The notes below the pieces were generated by a model. That model did not search any database. It worked only from the letters and a program-made list of their open reading frames with translations, and was not told the DNA's origin. From Microbacterium enclense (lineage in GTDB: Bacteria; Actinomycetota; Actinomycetes; Actinomycetales; Microbacteriaceae), in the NCBI RefSeq assembly GCF_001456955.1, contig NZ_KQ758474.1, forward strand, positions 113,746 to 168,114: DNA of 54,369 bases, read 5' to 3'. Position 1 is the first letter of the stretch. The number at the start of each line of letters is the position of its first letter. Both the position numbers and the translations under genes were made by a program. Below, piece after piece: positions 16,205-25,164 of this stretch.

Positions 16205-17821
16205 ATGGGCGAGAAAGGGCGCGGGATGCGACTGAGTGTGGGCGGCCGCCTGGCCCTCGTGTCGCTCGGCGTCGTCGTGCTCGTCGCCGGGGTCCTCGCG
16301 GCACTGCTGTCGGTGCAGCTGAGCGACTCCGGTCAGCGCGAAGCCGAGAAGGTGACGCGCTCGGTCGCCGAGACCTTCGCGCACGAAGCCGAGATCGCCG
16401 ACCTCGTCGCCGCCCGCGACTCGGACCGTCTGCAGCCCATGGTCGAGCAGATCCTGCCCGACGCCGACCTGTCGTTCGTCACGATCATGACGCCCGACGG
16501 CATCCGTCTCACCCACCGGAACCGCTCGGAGATCGGCGAACAGTACCAGGGTTCGCGCGGTGAGGCCCTCGCCGGCGAGACGTTCACCGAGGTCTACGTC
16601 GGGACGCTGGGCCCCTCGGTGCGCACCATCGCCCCGATCCGCGACGGCGGCGACGAAGACGGCCCCATCGTGGGCCTCGTCTCGGTCGGCGTGACCCTCG
16701 GCGCCGTGCAGCAGGACCTCGCGGCCCGCGTTCCCCTCATCGTCGCGGCATCCGCCGCCATCGTCGGTTTCGGCGTGCTCGGCGCCATGTTCGTGCGCCG
16801 CAGCGCCCGCCGTGTCACCGGCTCGTACACGCCGCGTGAGCTGTCGCGTCTCGTCGAGAGCTACGAGACGGTGCTCCACTCGCTGCGCGAGGGCCTCGTC
16901 GTCACCGACCGCGACGGGCGCATCGTGCTCTACAACGACGAAGCCGCCGATCTGCTGGGCCTTCCGCCCGCCATCACCGGGCAGGTGTCGCTCGACCCGC
17001 ACGATGCGGACATGGATGCCACCCTGGCCGACGCCATCGCGAGCGGGCGCCGCATGGTCGAGGAGACGGTGGTCAACGGCGAGCGCGTACTGCTGGTGAA
17101 CCAGGAGGAGGCGCGCGATCTCACCGGGCGCCGGGCACCCGAACGCGGACACGTCATGACCCTCCGCGACCGCTCCGAGCTGCAGGCCCTGCTGGGCGAG
17201 CTGGAGGGCGTTCGCACGCTCAGCGACACCCTGCGCTCGCAGACGCACGAGCACGGCAACCGCCTGCACGCGCTGCTGGCGCTGCTCGAGCTCGGGCGGA
17301 TCGACGAGGCGCGGCGGCTCATCGTGGCATCCACCGAAGACCGGCAGGAGCTCGCCGACCGCCTGGTGTCGGATGACGACGACGCCGTCATCGTCGCGCT
17401 GCTGCTCGGCAAGCTCGACGAGGCCGCGGAGCGCGGTGTGCGTCTCGACCTCGACGTCGCCGAACCCGCGCCGCGCATCGCGTTGGCTCCCCCGGAGGCC
17501 GTCACGGTCGTCGGCAACCTGGTCGACAACGCGCTGGATGCCGCGGCCGCGGGCGGCGAGCCCCGCTGGGTGCGCGTGACGCTCAGCGAGAAGGAGGGCG
17601 ACGCCGTGTTCGAGGTCGCCGACAGCGGCGAGGGTTTCGACTCCTCTCTCGCCGACCCGTTCGCCTACGGCGCGTCGACGAAGCCCGCGCACGCCCCGGG
17701 CGGACGCGGGGTGGGGCTCGCGCTCGTGCGCGACATCGTCGCCGCACGCGGAGGGACGCTGCAGCTCGCGTCCGAGCCGACGACGGTGCGCGTGTTCCTG
17801 CCCGTGGTGGTGTCGGCGTGA
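16205..17821 (+). CDS. Sensor histidine kinase, CitA/DcuS family (with PAS)
   Basis: A 538-residue membrane kinase. Helix 1 (LALVSLGVVVLVAGVLAALL) is followed by an extracytoplasmic sensor domain (about 45-170) with IMTPDGIRLTHRNRSEIG. Then come helix 2 (VAASAAIVGFGVLGAMFV), a cytoplasmic PAS domain (LREGLVVTDRDGRIVLYNDE), the phospho-acceptor helix QTHEHGNRLHALLALLE (His about 348) and an HATPase domain (NLVDNALDAAAA, ADSGEGF, GRGVGLALVRD). Such kinases sense citrate or C4-dicarboxylates. ATG 16205 fits a leaderless start; ATG 16226 with AAAGGG upstream is an alternative. Its stop overlaps the regulator start (GTGA). Confidence 0.92.
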   Translation: MGEKGRGMRLSVGGRLALVSLGVVVLVAGVLAALLSVQLSDSGQREAEKVTRSVAETFAHEAEIADLVAARDSDRLQPMVEQILPDADLSFVTIMTPDGIRLTHRNRSEIGEQYQGSRGEALAGETFTEVYVGTLGPSVRTIAPIRDGGDEDGPIVGLVSVGVTLGAVQQDLAARVPLIVAASAAIVGFGVLGAMFVRRSARRVTGSYTPRELSRLVESYETVLHSLREGLVVTDRDGRIVLYNDEAADLLGLPPAITGQVSLDPHDADMDATLADAIASGRRMVEETVVNGERVLLVNQEEARDLTGRRAPERGHVMTLRDRSELQALLGELEGVRTLSDTLRSQTHEHGNRLHALLALLELGRIDEARRLIVASTEDRQELADRLVSDDDDAVIVALLLGKLDEAAERGVRLDLDVAEPAPRIALAPPEAVTVVGNLVDNALDAAAAGGEPRWVRVTLSEKEGDAVFEVADSGEGFDSSLADPFAYGASTKPAHAPGGRGVGLALVRDIVAARGGTLQLASEPTTVRVFLPVVVSA

Positions 17822-18501
17822 TCCGGGTGCTCGTCGTCGACGACGACGCGCTCGCGCTCGAGCTGCACTCCGCCTACGTGTCGCGGGTGCCGGGGTTCGA
17901 GGTGGCGGGGCAGGCCGCGGGCGCCCGGGCGGCGCTGACCGCCCTGACCGACCCCGCCCGGGAGTTCGATCTCGTGCTGCTGGACATGACGATGCCCGAC
18001 GGCGCCGGCCTCGACGTCGCGCGGCGCGTGCGCGCGATGGGCTCGCGCGTCGACATCATCGCCGTCACCGCGGTGCGGGATGCCGCGACCGTGCGCGCCG
18101 CGGTCTCGATCGGCGTCGTGCAGTACCTGATCAAGCCGTTCGCCTTCTCGGCGTTCCGCGAGCGCCTGGAGGCGTACCGCGCGTACGTCGAGGGTCTGGA
18201 CCGCGCCGAGGGAGAGGCGACCCAGTCCGAGGTCGACGCCCTGCTCGGGTCGCTTCGCACCGTCGCGCCGCCCGCCATGCCCAAGGGGCTCAGCGACGAG
18301 ACGCTGCAGGCGGTGGCCGAGCGTGTGCGCACGGCATCCGGAGCAGTCTCGTCGACCGAGGTGGGCGAGAGCGAAGGCATGTCGCGTGTCACCGCCCGGC
18401 GGTACCTCGAGCACCTCGCCGACGTCGGCCGCGTGCGCCGCGAGCCCCGCTACGGCGGACAGGGGCGCCCCGAGATCACCTACGCCTGGGTGCGCGGCTG
18501 A
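17818..18501 (+). CDS. CitB/DcuR-family response regulator
   Basis: A 227-residue regulator. The receiver domain has acidic residues 8-10, phospho-acceptor Asp56 (LVLLDMTMPD), Thr84 and Lys106 (YLIKPF). The C-terminal helix-turn-helix reads STEVGESEGMSRVTARRYLE and ends RPEITYAWVRG. GTG start, four-base overlap with the kinase. It probably activates the divergent dctA-citE operon when the external acid is present. Confidence 0.93.
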   Translation: MIRVLVVDDDALALELHSAYVSRVPGFEVAGQAAGARAALTALTDPAREFDLVLLDMTMPDGAGLDVARRVRAMGSRVDIIAVTAVRDAATVRAAVSIGVVQYLIKPFAFSAFRERLEAYRAYVEGLDRAEGEATQSEVDALLGSLRTVAPPAMPKGLSDETLQAVAERVRTASGAVSSTEVGESEGMSRVTARRYLEHLADVGRVRREPRYGGQGRPEITYAWVRG

Positions 18502-18521
18502 CCCTGACCGCTCGCTCGTCG

Positions 18522-19607
18522 TCAGAGGTCGAAGGCGGCTCGGACGCCCTCGTTGACGACGACGCCGGCGTGCACGTTCAGGCCCTTCGCGAGGGCGGGG
18601 TCAGCGGATGCCGCGGCCTCCCAGCCGGCGTCGGCGATGCGCGTGATGTAGGGCAGGGTGGCGTTCGACAGGGCGCGCGTCGAGGTGTGCGGCACCGCAC
18701 CGGGCATGTTCGCGACGCAGTAGTACAGCGAGTCGTGCACGCGGAACGTGGGCGCGTCGTGCGTGGTCGGCCGCGAGCCCTCGAAGCATCCGCCCTGGTC
18801 GATCGCGATGTCGACGAGCACCGACCCGGGCTTCATCGCGGCGACCATGTCGTCGGTGACGAGCTTCGGGGCGGCGGCACCCGGGATGAGCACCGAGCCG
18901 ATGACGAGGTCGGCGTCGGCGAGCTGCTCCGCGATCTCGAGACGGGTCGAGGCGCGCGTCTCGATGGCACCGCCGAAGCGCTCCTCGAGCTGGCGCAGCT
19001 TGGGCAGCGAGATGTCGACGACCGTCACCCGGGCACCGAGGCCCAGCGCATTCGCCGCCGCGTGCTCCCCGGCGACGCCGCCGCCGATGACGACGACCTT
19101 GGCGCGCGGGGTGCCGGGGACGCCGCCGGGCAGCAGCCCCCGGCCGCCCGACGCGCGAAGCAGATGATGGGCGCCCTCGATGATCGACAGGCGCCCGGCG
19201 ACCTCGCTCATCGGCGCAAGGAGCGGCAGTGCACGGTCGGCGGTCTGCACGGTCTCGTAGGCGACCGCCGTCGTGCCCGCCGCCATCAGCGCGTCGGTCA
19301 GCGGCCGGTCCGCGGCCAGGTGCAGGTACGTGAAGAGCGTCAGGTCGCGCCGAAGGAAGCCGTACTCGGGCGCGATGGGTTCTTTGACCTTGACGAGCAG
19401 TTCGGCCCGCGCCCACGTCTCGTCGGCGGTGGCGACGATCTCGGCTCCGGCCGCCCGGTACTGCTCGTCGCTGAATCCGCTGCCCTCGCCCGCGCCCGCC
19501 TGCACGAACACCTCATGGCCCCGATGCACGAGCGCGTCGACCCCCGCGGGCGTCATCGCGACGCGGTTCTCGTTGTTCTTGATCTCGGTCGGCACGGACA
19601 CGCGCAT
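18522..19607 (-). CDS. ald: Alanine dehydrogenase
   Basis: A 361-residue NAD-dependent L-alanine dehydrogenase (alanine to pyruvate plus ammonia). The N-terminus [20 protein letters not shown] holds the substrate-binding Arg, LLVKVKEP the Lys and [10 protein letters not shown] the catalytic His. The nucleotide-binding motif is [20 protein letters not shown]-like [14 protein letters not shown] and HVGNMPGAVP-like [13 protein letters not shown] follow the family. A very strong GAGGAGG site precedes the ATG. It is divergent from an Lrp/AsnC regulator, the usual partner that senses alanine. Confidence 0.96.
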   Translation of the reverse strand: MRVSVPTEIKNNENRVAMTPAGVDALVHRGHEVFVQAGAGEGSGFSDEQYRAAGAEIVATADETWARAELLVKVKEPIAPEYGFLRRDLTLFTYLHLAADRPLTDALMAAGTTAVAYETVQTADRALPLLAPMSEVAGRLSIIEGAHHLLRASGGRGLLPGGVPGTPRAKVVVIGGGVAGEHAAANALGLGARVTVVDISLPKLRQLEERFGGAIETRASTRLEIAEQLADADLVIGSVLIPGAAAPKLVTDDMVAAMKPGSVLVDIAIDQGGCFEGSRPTTHDAPTFRVHDSLYYCVANMPGAVPHTSTRALSNATLPYITRIADAGWEAAASADPALAKGLNVHAGVVVNEGVRAAFDL

Positions 19608-19762
19608 GGGTTCCTCCTCGAGCGGATGAGCGTTGCCGAGAGAATCGCAGAAACGGACGTTTCCGTGGTGTTTCGCCGAATCTTCTTCGCCTGTTGCGTT
19701 CTCTCGGCGGCTATCGTCGGATGCCAGGGGCCCGCTGGCCCGCGATGAGCGAAGGATCTGCG

Positions 19763-20236
19763 ATGGCCGACGAAGAGCTGCACCCCCTCGACGCGCGCAT
19801 CATCGAGCTGCTGTCCGCCGACGCCCGGATGACGAACGCCGCTCTGGCCGAGACACTGGGCGTCGCGGCATCCACCGCTCACGCGCGCGTGCGCGCACTG
19901 ATCGACCGCGGTCTGATCACGGGCTTCCACGCCGCCGTCGACCAGAGCCGACTCGGGCGCGGCCTGCAGGCCATCGTCGGCGTGACCCTGCGGCCGGGTC
20001 AGCGCCAGGAGAGCATCCGCGCGTTCGCGCACGACGTGCGCCGGCATCCGGACGTCATCCAGCTGTTCTTCCTCGGCGGGGCCGACGACTTCCTCGTGCA
20101 CATCGCCGTCGACGACTCCTCCGCCGTGCGCCGCTTCGTCGTGGATCACCTCTCGGCGCGGCACAGCGTGGCATCCACCCGCACGAGCATCATCTTCGAG
20201 TACCACCGCAACGCCGTCGCGGCCGATTTCGACTGA
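19763..20236 (+). CDS. Lrp/AsnC-family regulator (AldR-like)
   Basis: A 157-residue regulator. The helix-turn-helix is LDARIIELLSADARMTNAAL followed by GVAASTAHARVRALIDRG, and the C-terminal RAM ligand-binding domain contains GVTLRPGQRQESIRAF and FFLGGADDFLVHIAV. A -10-like TATCGT at 19712-19717 puts the transcript start near 19724. ATG 19763 is chosen because GAAGGA lies seven bases upstream; ATG 19745 has no ribosome site. It shares a 155-bp gap with ald and probably controls it in response to alanine. Confidence 0.9.
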   Translation: MADEELHPLDARIIELLSADARMTNAALAETLGVAASTAHARVRALIDRGLITGFHAAVDQSRLGRGLQAIVGVTLRPGQRQESIRAFAHDVRRHPDVIQLFFLGGADDFLVHIAVDDSSAVRRFVVDHLSARHSVASTRTSIIFEYHRNAVAADFD

Positions 20237-20245
20237 CCGGAGGCG

Positions 20246-20316
20246 GCACGACTCCGGCAGAACGAACCGGGTGAAGGCGGGACCGCGCGCGAACGCGTCA
20301 CGCGCAGGAGTCGTGC
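20246..20316. repeat. Intergenic inverted-repeat element (locus C)
   Basis: GCACGACTCC (20246-20255) and its exact inverse GGAGTCGTGC (20307-20316) bracket 51 nt that begin GGCAGAACG. The same arm and inner motif (GACTCCTGCAGAACG ... GCAGGAGTTGTGC) recur at 34354-34425. It fills the gap between two convergent genes. Confidence 0.65.
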
Positions 20317-20342
20317 GCCGCGACCAGGCGGAACGCTGCGGG

Positions 20343-21197
20343 TCAGCGGAGGGCTGCGGCGATAGCGGCGATGTCGGCCGGGGTCGAGCGGCAGCAGCCG
20401 CCGACGAGACGCACGCCGGCATCGACCCACTGCGGCACGGCGGCGGCCAGCGGGGCCGGGGCGCCGTGCCAGGTGCGGGTCGCGGCATCCCACCGCTCCC
20501 CCGTGTTCGGGTAGGCGACGAGCGGGACGCCCGGCGCCTCGGCGAGAGCGGCCGACACCGTCTCGGGCGCGCAGCAGTTGACGCCGACCGCGAGCACGGC
20601 CGGAACGGATGCCGCGGCGCGCAGGGCATCGGCCCGGGAGCCGGGCGCGACGAATCCGGTGCTGTCGGCCGACACGCTCACGAACGCGGGAACGCCGATG
20701 TCGGCGAGTTCGAGGGCCAGTGCCTCGACCTCGAGCGGCGAGGGGATGGTCTCGACGGCGAGCAGGTCGGCGCCGGCGTCGGCGAGCACGTGCAGTCGAC
20801 GGCGGTGAAGGCGACGGAGCTGGTCGACGCCGAGACCGTAGTCACCGGTGTACTCGCTGCCGTCGGCGCGCAGCGCCCCGATCGGGCCCACGGATGCCGC
20901 GACCACGACGTCGGCGGCCTCGCGCGCGAGCGACACCGAGCGCCGCAGGAGCGCCTCGAGCTCGGCATCCGGGATCTGTCCGCCGAAGCCGAGCTGGTAC
21001 GACGCGGTGATCACGACCTCGGCTCCGGCGTCGGCGAAGACGGCGTGGGCTGCGCGCACCTCGTCGGGATCGTCGCGCAGGACGCGCGCCGACCAGAGGT
21101 CGCTCGCGACGTCGTTCCCGCGGGCTTCGAGCAGCGTGCCGAGTCCCCCGTCGAGCACGACGGGACGGTGCGCGAGGGTGGCGGCGAGGTCGATCAC
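20343..21197 (-). CDS. mmuM: Homocysteine S-methyltransferase
   Basis: A 284-residue methyltransferase that moves a methyl group from S-methylmethionine (or SAM) to homocysteine, making methionine. Zinc ligands are the Cys in AVGVNCCAPE (about residue 210) and the pair in LVGGCCRSTPADI near the C-terminus. The start DLAATLAHRPVVLDGGLGTL is typical. The GTG at 21197 overlaps the MarR stop by four bases (GTGA), so the regulator and enzyme are co-transcribed. Confidence 0.92.
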   Translation of the reverse strand: MIDLAATLAHRPVVLDGGLGTLLEARGNDVASDLWSARVLRDDPDEVRAAHAVFADAGAEVVITASYQLGFGGQIPDAELEALLRRSVSLAREAADVVVAASVGPIGALRADGSEYTGDYGLGVDQLRRLHRRRLHVLADAGADLLAVETIPSPLEVEALALELADIGVPAFVSVSADSTGFVAPGSRADALRAAASVPAVLAVGVNCCAPETVSAALAEAPGVPLVAYPNTGERWDAATRTWHGAPAPLAAAVPQWVDAGVRLVGGCCRSTPADIAAIAAALR

Positions 21198-21700
21198 GCC
21201 TCGTGCGTCTCGCCGGCCGCGAGCACGCGGAGGGCGCTCGCGAGTAAGGCCTGATCGCCGCGGCTGACGTCGCGCAGGGCCTCGGCCTCGAGGCGCACGA
21301 GCTCGGTCATGGCGGCATCCACGCGTTCGATGCCCTCGGCGGTGATCGCGACGAGGATCGCCCGGCCGTCGGACGGATTCGGGCGACGGTGCACGAGGCC
21401 GCGCTCGGCGAGCTTGTCGAGGCGGTTGGTCATCGCGGCGCTGCCGATCATCGTGGCCGTGATCAGACGCGTGGCACTCAGCTCGGTGCCCGCGCGGCGG
21501 AGCACGGCGAGCACGTCGAACTCCCACACGGCGATGCCGGCGCTCGCGAACGCCTTGGCGCGCAGCTTCGACAGGTGGAACGCCGCGCGGCGCAGGCGCG
21601 ACATCACATCGAGAGGCGTGAGATCGACCTCGGGCAGCAGCTGCGACCACGCGTCGATGAGGAGGTCGACCTCGTCGTCTTTGCTGCTCGCGGTAGGCAT
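21194..21700 (-). CDS. MarR-family transcriptional regulator
   Basis: A 168-residue winged-helix regulator. DNA-binding region: AVWEFDVLAVLRRAGTELSA, then ITATMIGSAAMTNRLDKLAE, then a wing with RRPNPSDGRAILVAIT. ATG 21700 lies six bases after TACCGT on the minus strand (21712-21707), a leaderless pattern. A frame extending to 21766 is not supported. Co-transcription with mmuM suggests it controls methionine salvage or an unlinked target. Confidence 0.9.
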   Translation of the reverse strand: MPTASSKDDEVDLLIDAWSQLLPEVDLTPLDVMSRLRRAAFHLSKLRAKAFASAGIAVWEFDVLAVLRRAGTELSATRLITATMIGSAAMTNRLDKLAERGLVHRRPNPSDGRAILVAITAEGIERVDAAMTELVRLEAEALRDVSRGDQALLASALRVLAAGETHEA

Positions 21701-21796
21701 GCTTCGACGGTACCGGAGCCGCGGGGGTGAGAGGGCGCGACGCGAGTGCGGGTCGGCCCCACGCAATCCCTCCCCGGACCGCGTCGGAACGCGGAA

Positions 21797-21830
21797 GGCC
21801 CGGCTCCGCGCGCGAGGCGGGAGCCGGGCC
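21797..21830 (-). terminator. Terminator-like hairpin after tctA
   Basis: GGCCCGGCTCC / GGAGCCGGGCC, an 11-bp perfect stem with a 12-nt loop, 14 bases beyond the tctA stop. On the minus strand it is followed by TTCCGCGTTCC, a poor T-run. Confidence 0.65.
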
Positions 21831-21843
21831 GGCGGTGCCGGAC

Positions 21844-23400
21844 TCAGCGACGCCCGGCGGGAACCGGGGCGTCACGGCGGGCGGCGGCCTCGAGACGCTC
21901 GCGGCGCGCGTGGCGGGCGTGCTGCAGCACGCTCACGGTCACGATGATCGCGAGCAGGGCGTAGAGCACCACGGTCAGCGGTGACGAGACGAAGATCGTC
22001 GGGTCGCCCTCCGACACCGCGAGCGCGCGGCGCATCTGCGTCTCGGCCATGGGCCCGAGGATCGCGGCGATCAGCACCGGCGCGAGCGGGATCGAGAAGC
22101 GCCGCATGACGAATCCCACGACGCCGATCGCGAGGGCGAGCCAGAGGTCGACCACGCGCGAGGCGATCGCATAGACACCGAGCATGGCGACGACGGTGAT
22201 GCCCGCGTACAGGTAGTGGCGCGGGATCAGCAGCAGGTTCGCCCACACCGCCGCGAACGGCAGGTTGATGATCAGCAGGATGATCAGACCCAGGAAGAGG
22301 CTGGCCAGCAGCGGCCAGACGAGGTCGCCGGAGCGCTCGAAGAGCAGGGGCCCCGGTTGCATCCCGTACTGCTGGAACGCGGCGATCATCATCGCGGCCG
22401 TGGCCGAGGTGGGAAGGCCGAGGCCGAGCAGGGCGCCCATGGCGGAGCCCGCGGTGGCGTTGCCGGCGGCCTCGGGGGCGGCGACGCCCTGGATCGCACC
22501 GCGCGAACCGAAGTCGGTGTCACCGCGGCGGCGCGCCAGGCGCTTCTCGGTGCCGTACGCGAGGAACGTGGGCACCTCCGAGCCGCCGACGGGGATGGCG
22601 CCGAACGGCACGCCGAAAGCCGTGCCGCGCAGGAACGCCGGAAGCGCCTGACGCCACTCCCGCTTCGACAGCAGCGGCGAGCCGCTGGGCGCCACCAGCT
22701 TGCCGGGTCCGCCGGCACGACGGATGTGTCCCGAGACGTGCAGCACCTCGCCGATGGCGAGCAGGCCCACGGTGATGACGATGATCGAGATGCCGTCGAA
22801 GAAGACGGGGCTGCCGCCCGTGAAGCGCTCGGCTCCCGTCATCCCGTCGATGCCGACGAGGGCGAGGGCGAAGCCGAGTCCCAGGGCGACGAGGCCGCGC
22901 ACGATCGAGTCGGCGACGACGGCCGAGATCGCGACGAAGGCGAACACCGCGAGCGCGAAGTACTCCGCGGGGCCGAAGACCTTCGCGAGTTCGACGATGT
23001 ACGGCGCGAAGAACACCACCAGCACGCACGCGATCGTGCCGCCGATGAACGCCCCGATCGCCGAGGTGCCCAGCGCCTTCGCGGCTCTACCGCTCTTGGC
23101 CATGCGATGGCCCTCGAACGTCGTCGCGATCGCCGAGGAGTTGCCGGGGGTGTTCAACAGGATGCCGGCGGTGGAGTCGCCGAAGAGCCCACCGAAGTAG
23201 ATCGAGGCGAACATGATGAACGCGCCGGTGGGATCCAGGCTGAAGGTGACCGGCAGCAGCAGGGCGACGGCCATGGCCGAGCCGAGGCCGGGGAGCACGC
23301 CCACGGCGGTGCCGAGCACGGCGCCGATGACGAGGAAGAGGAGGTTCTGCGGCGTGAAGGCGACCGCGAATCCGTCGGCGAGGTTGATCAGCTGATCCAC
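21844..23400 (-). CDS. tctA: Tripartite tricarboxylate transporter, large permease TctA
   Basis: A 518-residue membrane protein with about 11-12 helices. Family motifs: VLPGLGSAMAVALLLPVTF near the N-terminus, FGDSTAGILLNTPGNSSA, VPFGAIPVGGSEVPTFLAYG and GLGLPTSATAAMMIAAF. It forms the channel of a secondary importer that works with a soluble binding protein. The GTG at 23400 has GGAAGGA upstream and overlaps tctB by 13 bases. A longer open frame to 23973 is antisense reading of tctB. Confidence 0.93.
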   Translation of the reverse strand: MDQLINLADGFAVAFTPQNLLFLVIGAVLGTAVGVLPGLGSAMAVALLLPVTFSLDPTGAFIMFASIYFGGLFGDSTAGILLNTPGNSSAIATTFEGHRMAKSGRAAKALGTSAIGAFIGGTIACVLVVFFAPYIVELAKVFGPAEYFALAVFAFVAISAVVADSIVRGLVALGLGFALALVGIDGMTGAERFTGGSPVFFDGISIIVITVGLLAIGEVLHVSGHIRRAGGPGKLVAPSGSPLLSKREWRQALPAFLRGTAFGVPFGAIPVGGSEVPTFLAYGTEKRLARRRGDTDFGSRGAIQGVAAPEAAGNATAGSAMGALLGLGLPTSATAAMMIAAFQQYGMQPGPLLFERSGDLVWPLLASLFLGLIILLIINLPFAAVWANLLLIPRHYLYAGITVVAMLGVYAIASRVVDLWLALAIGVVGFVMRRFSIPLAPVLIAAILGPMAETQMRRALAVSEGDPTIFVSSPLTVVLYALLAIIVTVSVLQHARHARRERLEAAARRDAPVPAGRR

Positions 23401-24029
23401 GGCGAGAGTCCTTCCAGGATGCCGGCGGGGAGCGACAGCCCGAGCCCGGCCCCGAACGCGAGCTGTACGAGCGACGACACGATCACGCTGACGCCGATGT
23501 CGAGCAGGGGCCGACGGCTGCCGAAGGCCCACGAGATGACCCAGAACAGGGCTGCTGCCGAGATGATCCAGCCGAGCACGGGCAGCACGACGATGAACGC
23601 GGCCAGACCGGCCACCGTGATGCCGAGCGTGCGCCAGTCGATCGCCGCGGGCGCCGACGTCGACGCGACGTCTTCGGGTGAGACGACGCGGATCTCGCCG
23701 GTCTCGTCGATCGCTCCGAGGTCTTCGAGCATCTCGTTCGAGATCTCGACGGGGTCGTCGGCGACGTGCGAACGACGGCTCGTGCGCAGCACCTCGATCA
23801 GCAGCCCGATCCCGGCGAGCCAGAGGAAGCCGCTGACCAGCATCGGGAAGAACTGCGGGCCGGGGAAGGCGACGTCGGCGGGCACCTGCATGGTGGCGGT
23901 GCCGTACGTCATGAACGAAGCGAGGACGAAGACCCCGGCGACGACCACCAGCTCGCTGCGGCCGGTGTACCACCGGGGCGTGCGCTGTACGCGCAACGAC
24001 CCCGTGGTGAGGGTGGACGGTTCGGTCAC
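23388..24029 (-). CDS. tctB: Tripartite tricarboxylate transporter, small permease TctB
   Basis: A 213-residue protein with four helices: LVVVAGVFVLASFMTYGTAT, PMLVSGFLWLAGIGLLI, ITVAGLAAFIVVLPVLGWII and VSVIVSSLVQLAFGAGLGL. The pair of hairpins is separated by an acidic cytoplasmic loop of about 70 residues (EISNEMLEDLGAIDETGE) that is longer than I would expect. It starts with GTG in a GTGA overlap with tctC. It pairs with TctA in the membrane. Confidence 0.9.
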   Translation of the reverse strand: MTEPSTLTTGSLRVQRTPRWYTGRSELVVVAGVFVLASFMTYGTATMQVPADVAFPGPQFFPMLVSGFLWLAGIGLLIEVLRTSRRSHVADDPVEISNEMLEDLGAIDETGEIRVVSPEDVASTSAPAAIDWRTLGITVAGLAAFIVVLPVLGWIISAAALFWVISWAFGSRRPLLDIGVSVIVSSLVQLAFGAGLGLSLPAGILEGLSPWIS

Positions 24030-25018
24030 AGGCCCAGCTCCTTCATGATCGCGGTGGTGCGTTTCGTCTCCTCCGACAGATAGGCGGCGAACTCGTCGCC
24101 CGCCAGGAAGCTGTCTTCCCAGCTGTTGCGGGCGAGCACCTCCTGCCACGCTGCGGTCTCACGCATCTCGGACGCCATGGCCACGAGTTCTGCGTGCACC
24201 TCGTCGTCGATGCCCGGGGGCGCCACGAGCCCGCGCCAGTTCGACATCGCCACGTCGACGCCCTGCTCGCGGAAGGTCGGCACGTCGACGTCGTCGAGCG
24301 GCTCCTCGGCGGAGAGCGCGAGGGCGCGGAGGTTGCCCGACTCGATCTGGTCGCGGAAGTCGTTGTAGCCCGACAGGCCGGCCTGCGTGGTGTGCGACAG
24401 GAGCGAGGTGACGACCTCGCCGCCGCCCGGGTAGGCGAGGTAATTGACCCGCTGCGGGTCGATGCCGCCCTGCTGGGCGAGCATGCCGGCGAGCAGGTGG
24501 TCGATTCCGCCCAGCGATCCGCCCGCGATCGCCGTTCCCTCGGGGTCGGCGAGGAACGCCTGCATGAAGTCGTCGAGCGTCTGGAAGGGCGAGTCGCCCG
24601 GGACGACCAGCACGTTGAAGTCGTCGGCGAGACGCACGATGGGACGCACGTCTTCGAGGCTGACCGGCGAGCGATTGACGATCACGCCGCCCACCATCAC
24701 GCCGCCGGTGACGAGCATGATGTCGTGCCGGTCGCCCATCTCGGCGACCGCGCCGAGGCCGATCGTGCCCGCGGCGCCCGGGATGTTCATCACCTGCACC
24801 GCGCCGGCGATGCCCTCTTCACGCATGACCTGCTGGGCTTCGCGCCCGAAGGTGTCCCACCCGCCGCCCGGGGCCGCGGGGGCCACGATCGTCAGCTTCG
24901 TACGGGGGTTGGCGACACCGCCGTTCGCGGCGGCGCTGAGACCGGCCGTCACGAAGAGCGCCGCAGCGACGACTCCCACGATCGCTCCGATGGTCCGCCG
25001 TCTGGTTGATGGCTGCAT
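24026..25018 (-). CDS. tctC: Tripartite tricarboxylate transporter, binding protein TctC
   Basis: A 330-residue extracytoplasmic solute receptor. The signal sequence RRRTIGAIVGVVAAALFVTA is without a lipobox cysteine. Binding-site segments: IVAPAAPGGGWDTFGREAQQ, MNIPGAAGTIGLGAVAE and GGSLGGIDHLLAGMLAQQGG. The ATG at 25018 has GGAGAGGA upstream; ATG 25039 is possible. First gene of tctCBA, divergent from the second CitA/CitB pair. The ligand is probably a di- or tricarboxylate. Confidence 0.92.
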   Translation of the reverse strand: MQPSTRRRTIGAIVGVVAAALFVTAGLSAAANGGVANPRTKLTIVAPAAPGGGWDTFGREAQQVMREEGIAGAVQVMNIPGAAGTIGLGAVAEMGDRHDIMLVTGGVMVGGVIVNRSPVSLEDVRPIVRLADDFNVLVVPGDSPFQTLDDFMQAFLADPEGTAIAGGSLGGIDHLLAGMLAQQGGIDPQRVNYLAYPGGGEVVTSLLSHTTQAGLSGYNDFRDQIESGNLRALALSAEEPLDDVDVPTFREQGVDVAMSNWRGLVAPPGIDDEVHAELVAMASEMRETAAWQEVLARNSWEDSFLAGDEFAAYLSEETKRTTAIMKELGL

Positions 25019-25164
25019 GCTCGTCCTCTCCCGGGACATCGTCGTTTCCGGATGAGAAGCTAGGTTGTCAGCGCCTTTCCCCCGATGGCGCGTCCGGGAG
25101 CCTTTGCGCTCTTTGATGCTCACGACGATCCGCTCACGCGGTGATGCTGCACGAGGAGGTGCTC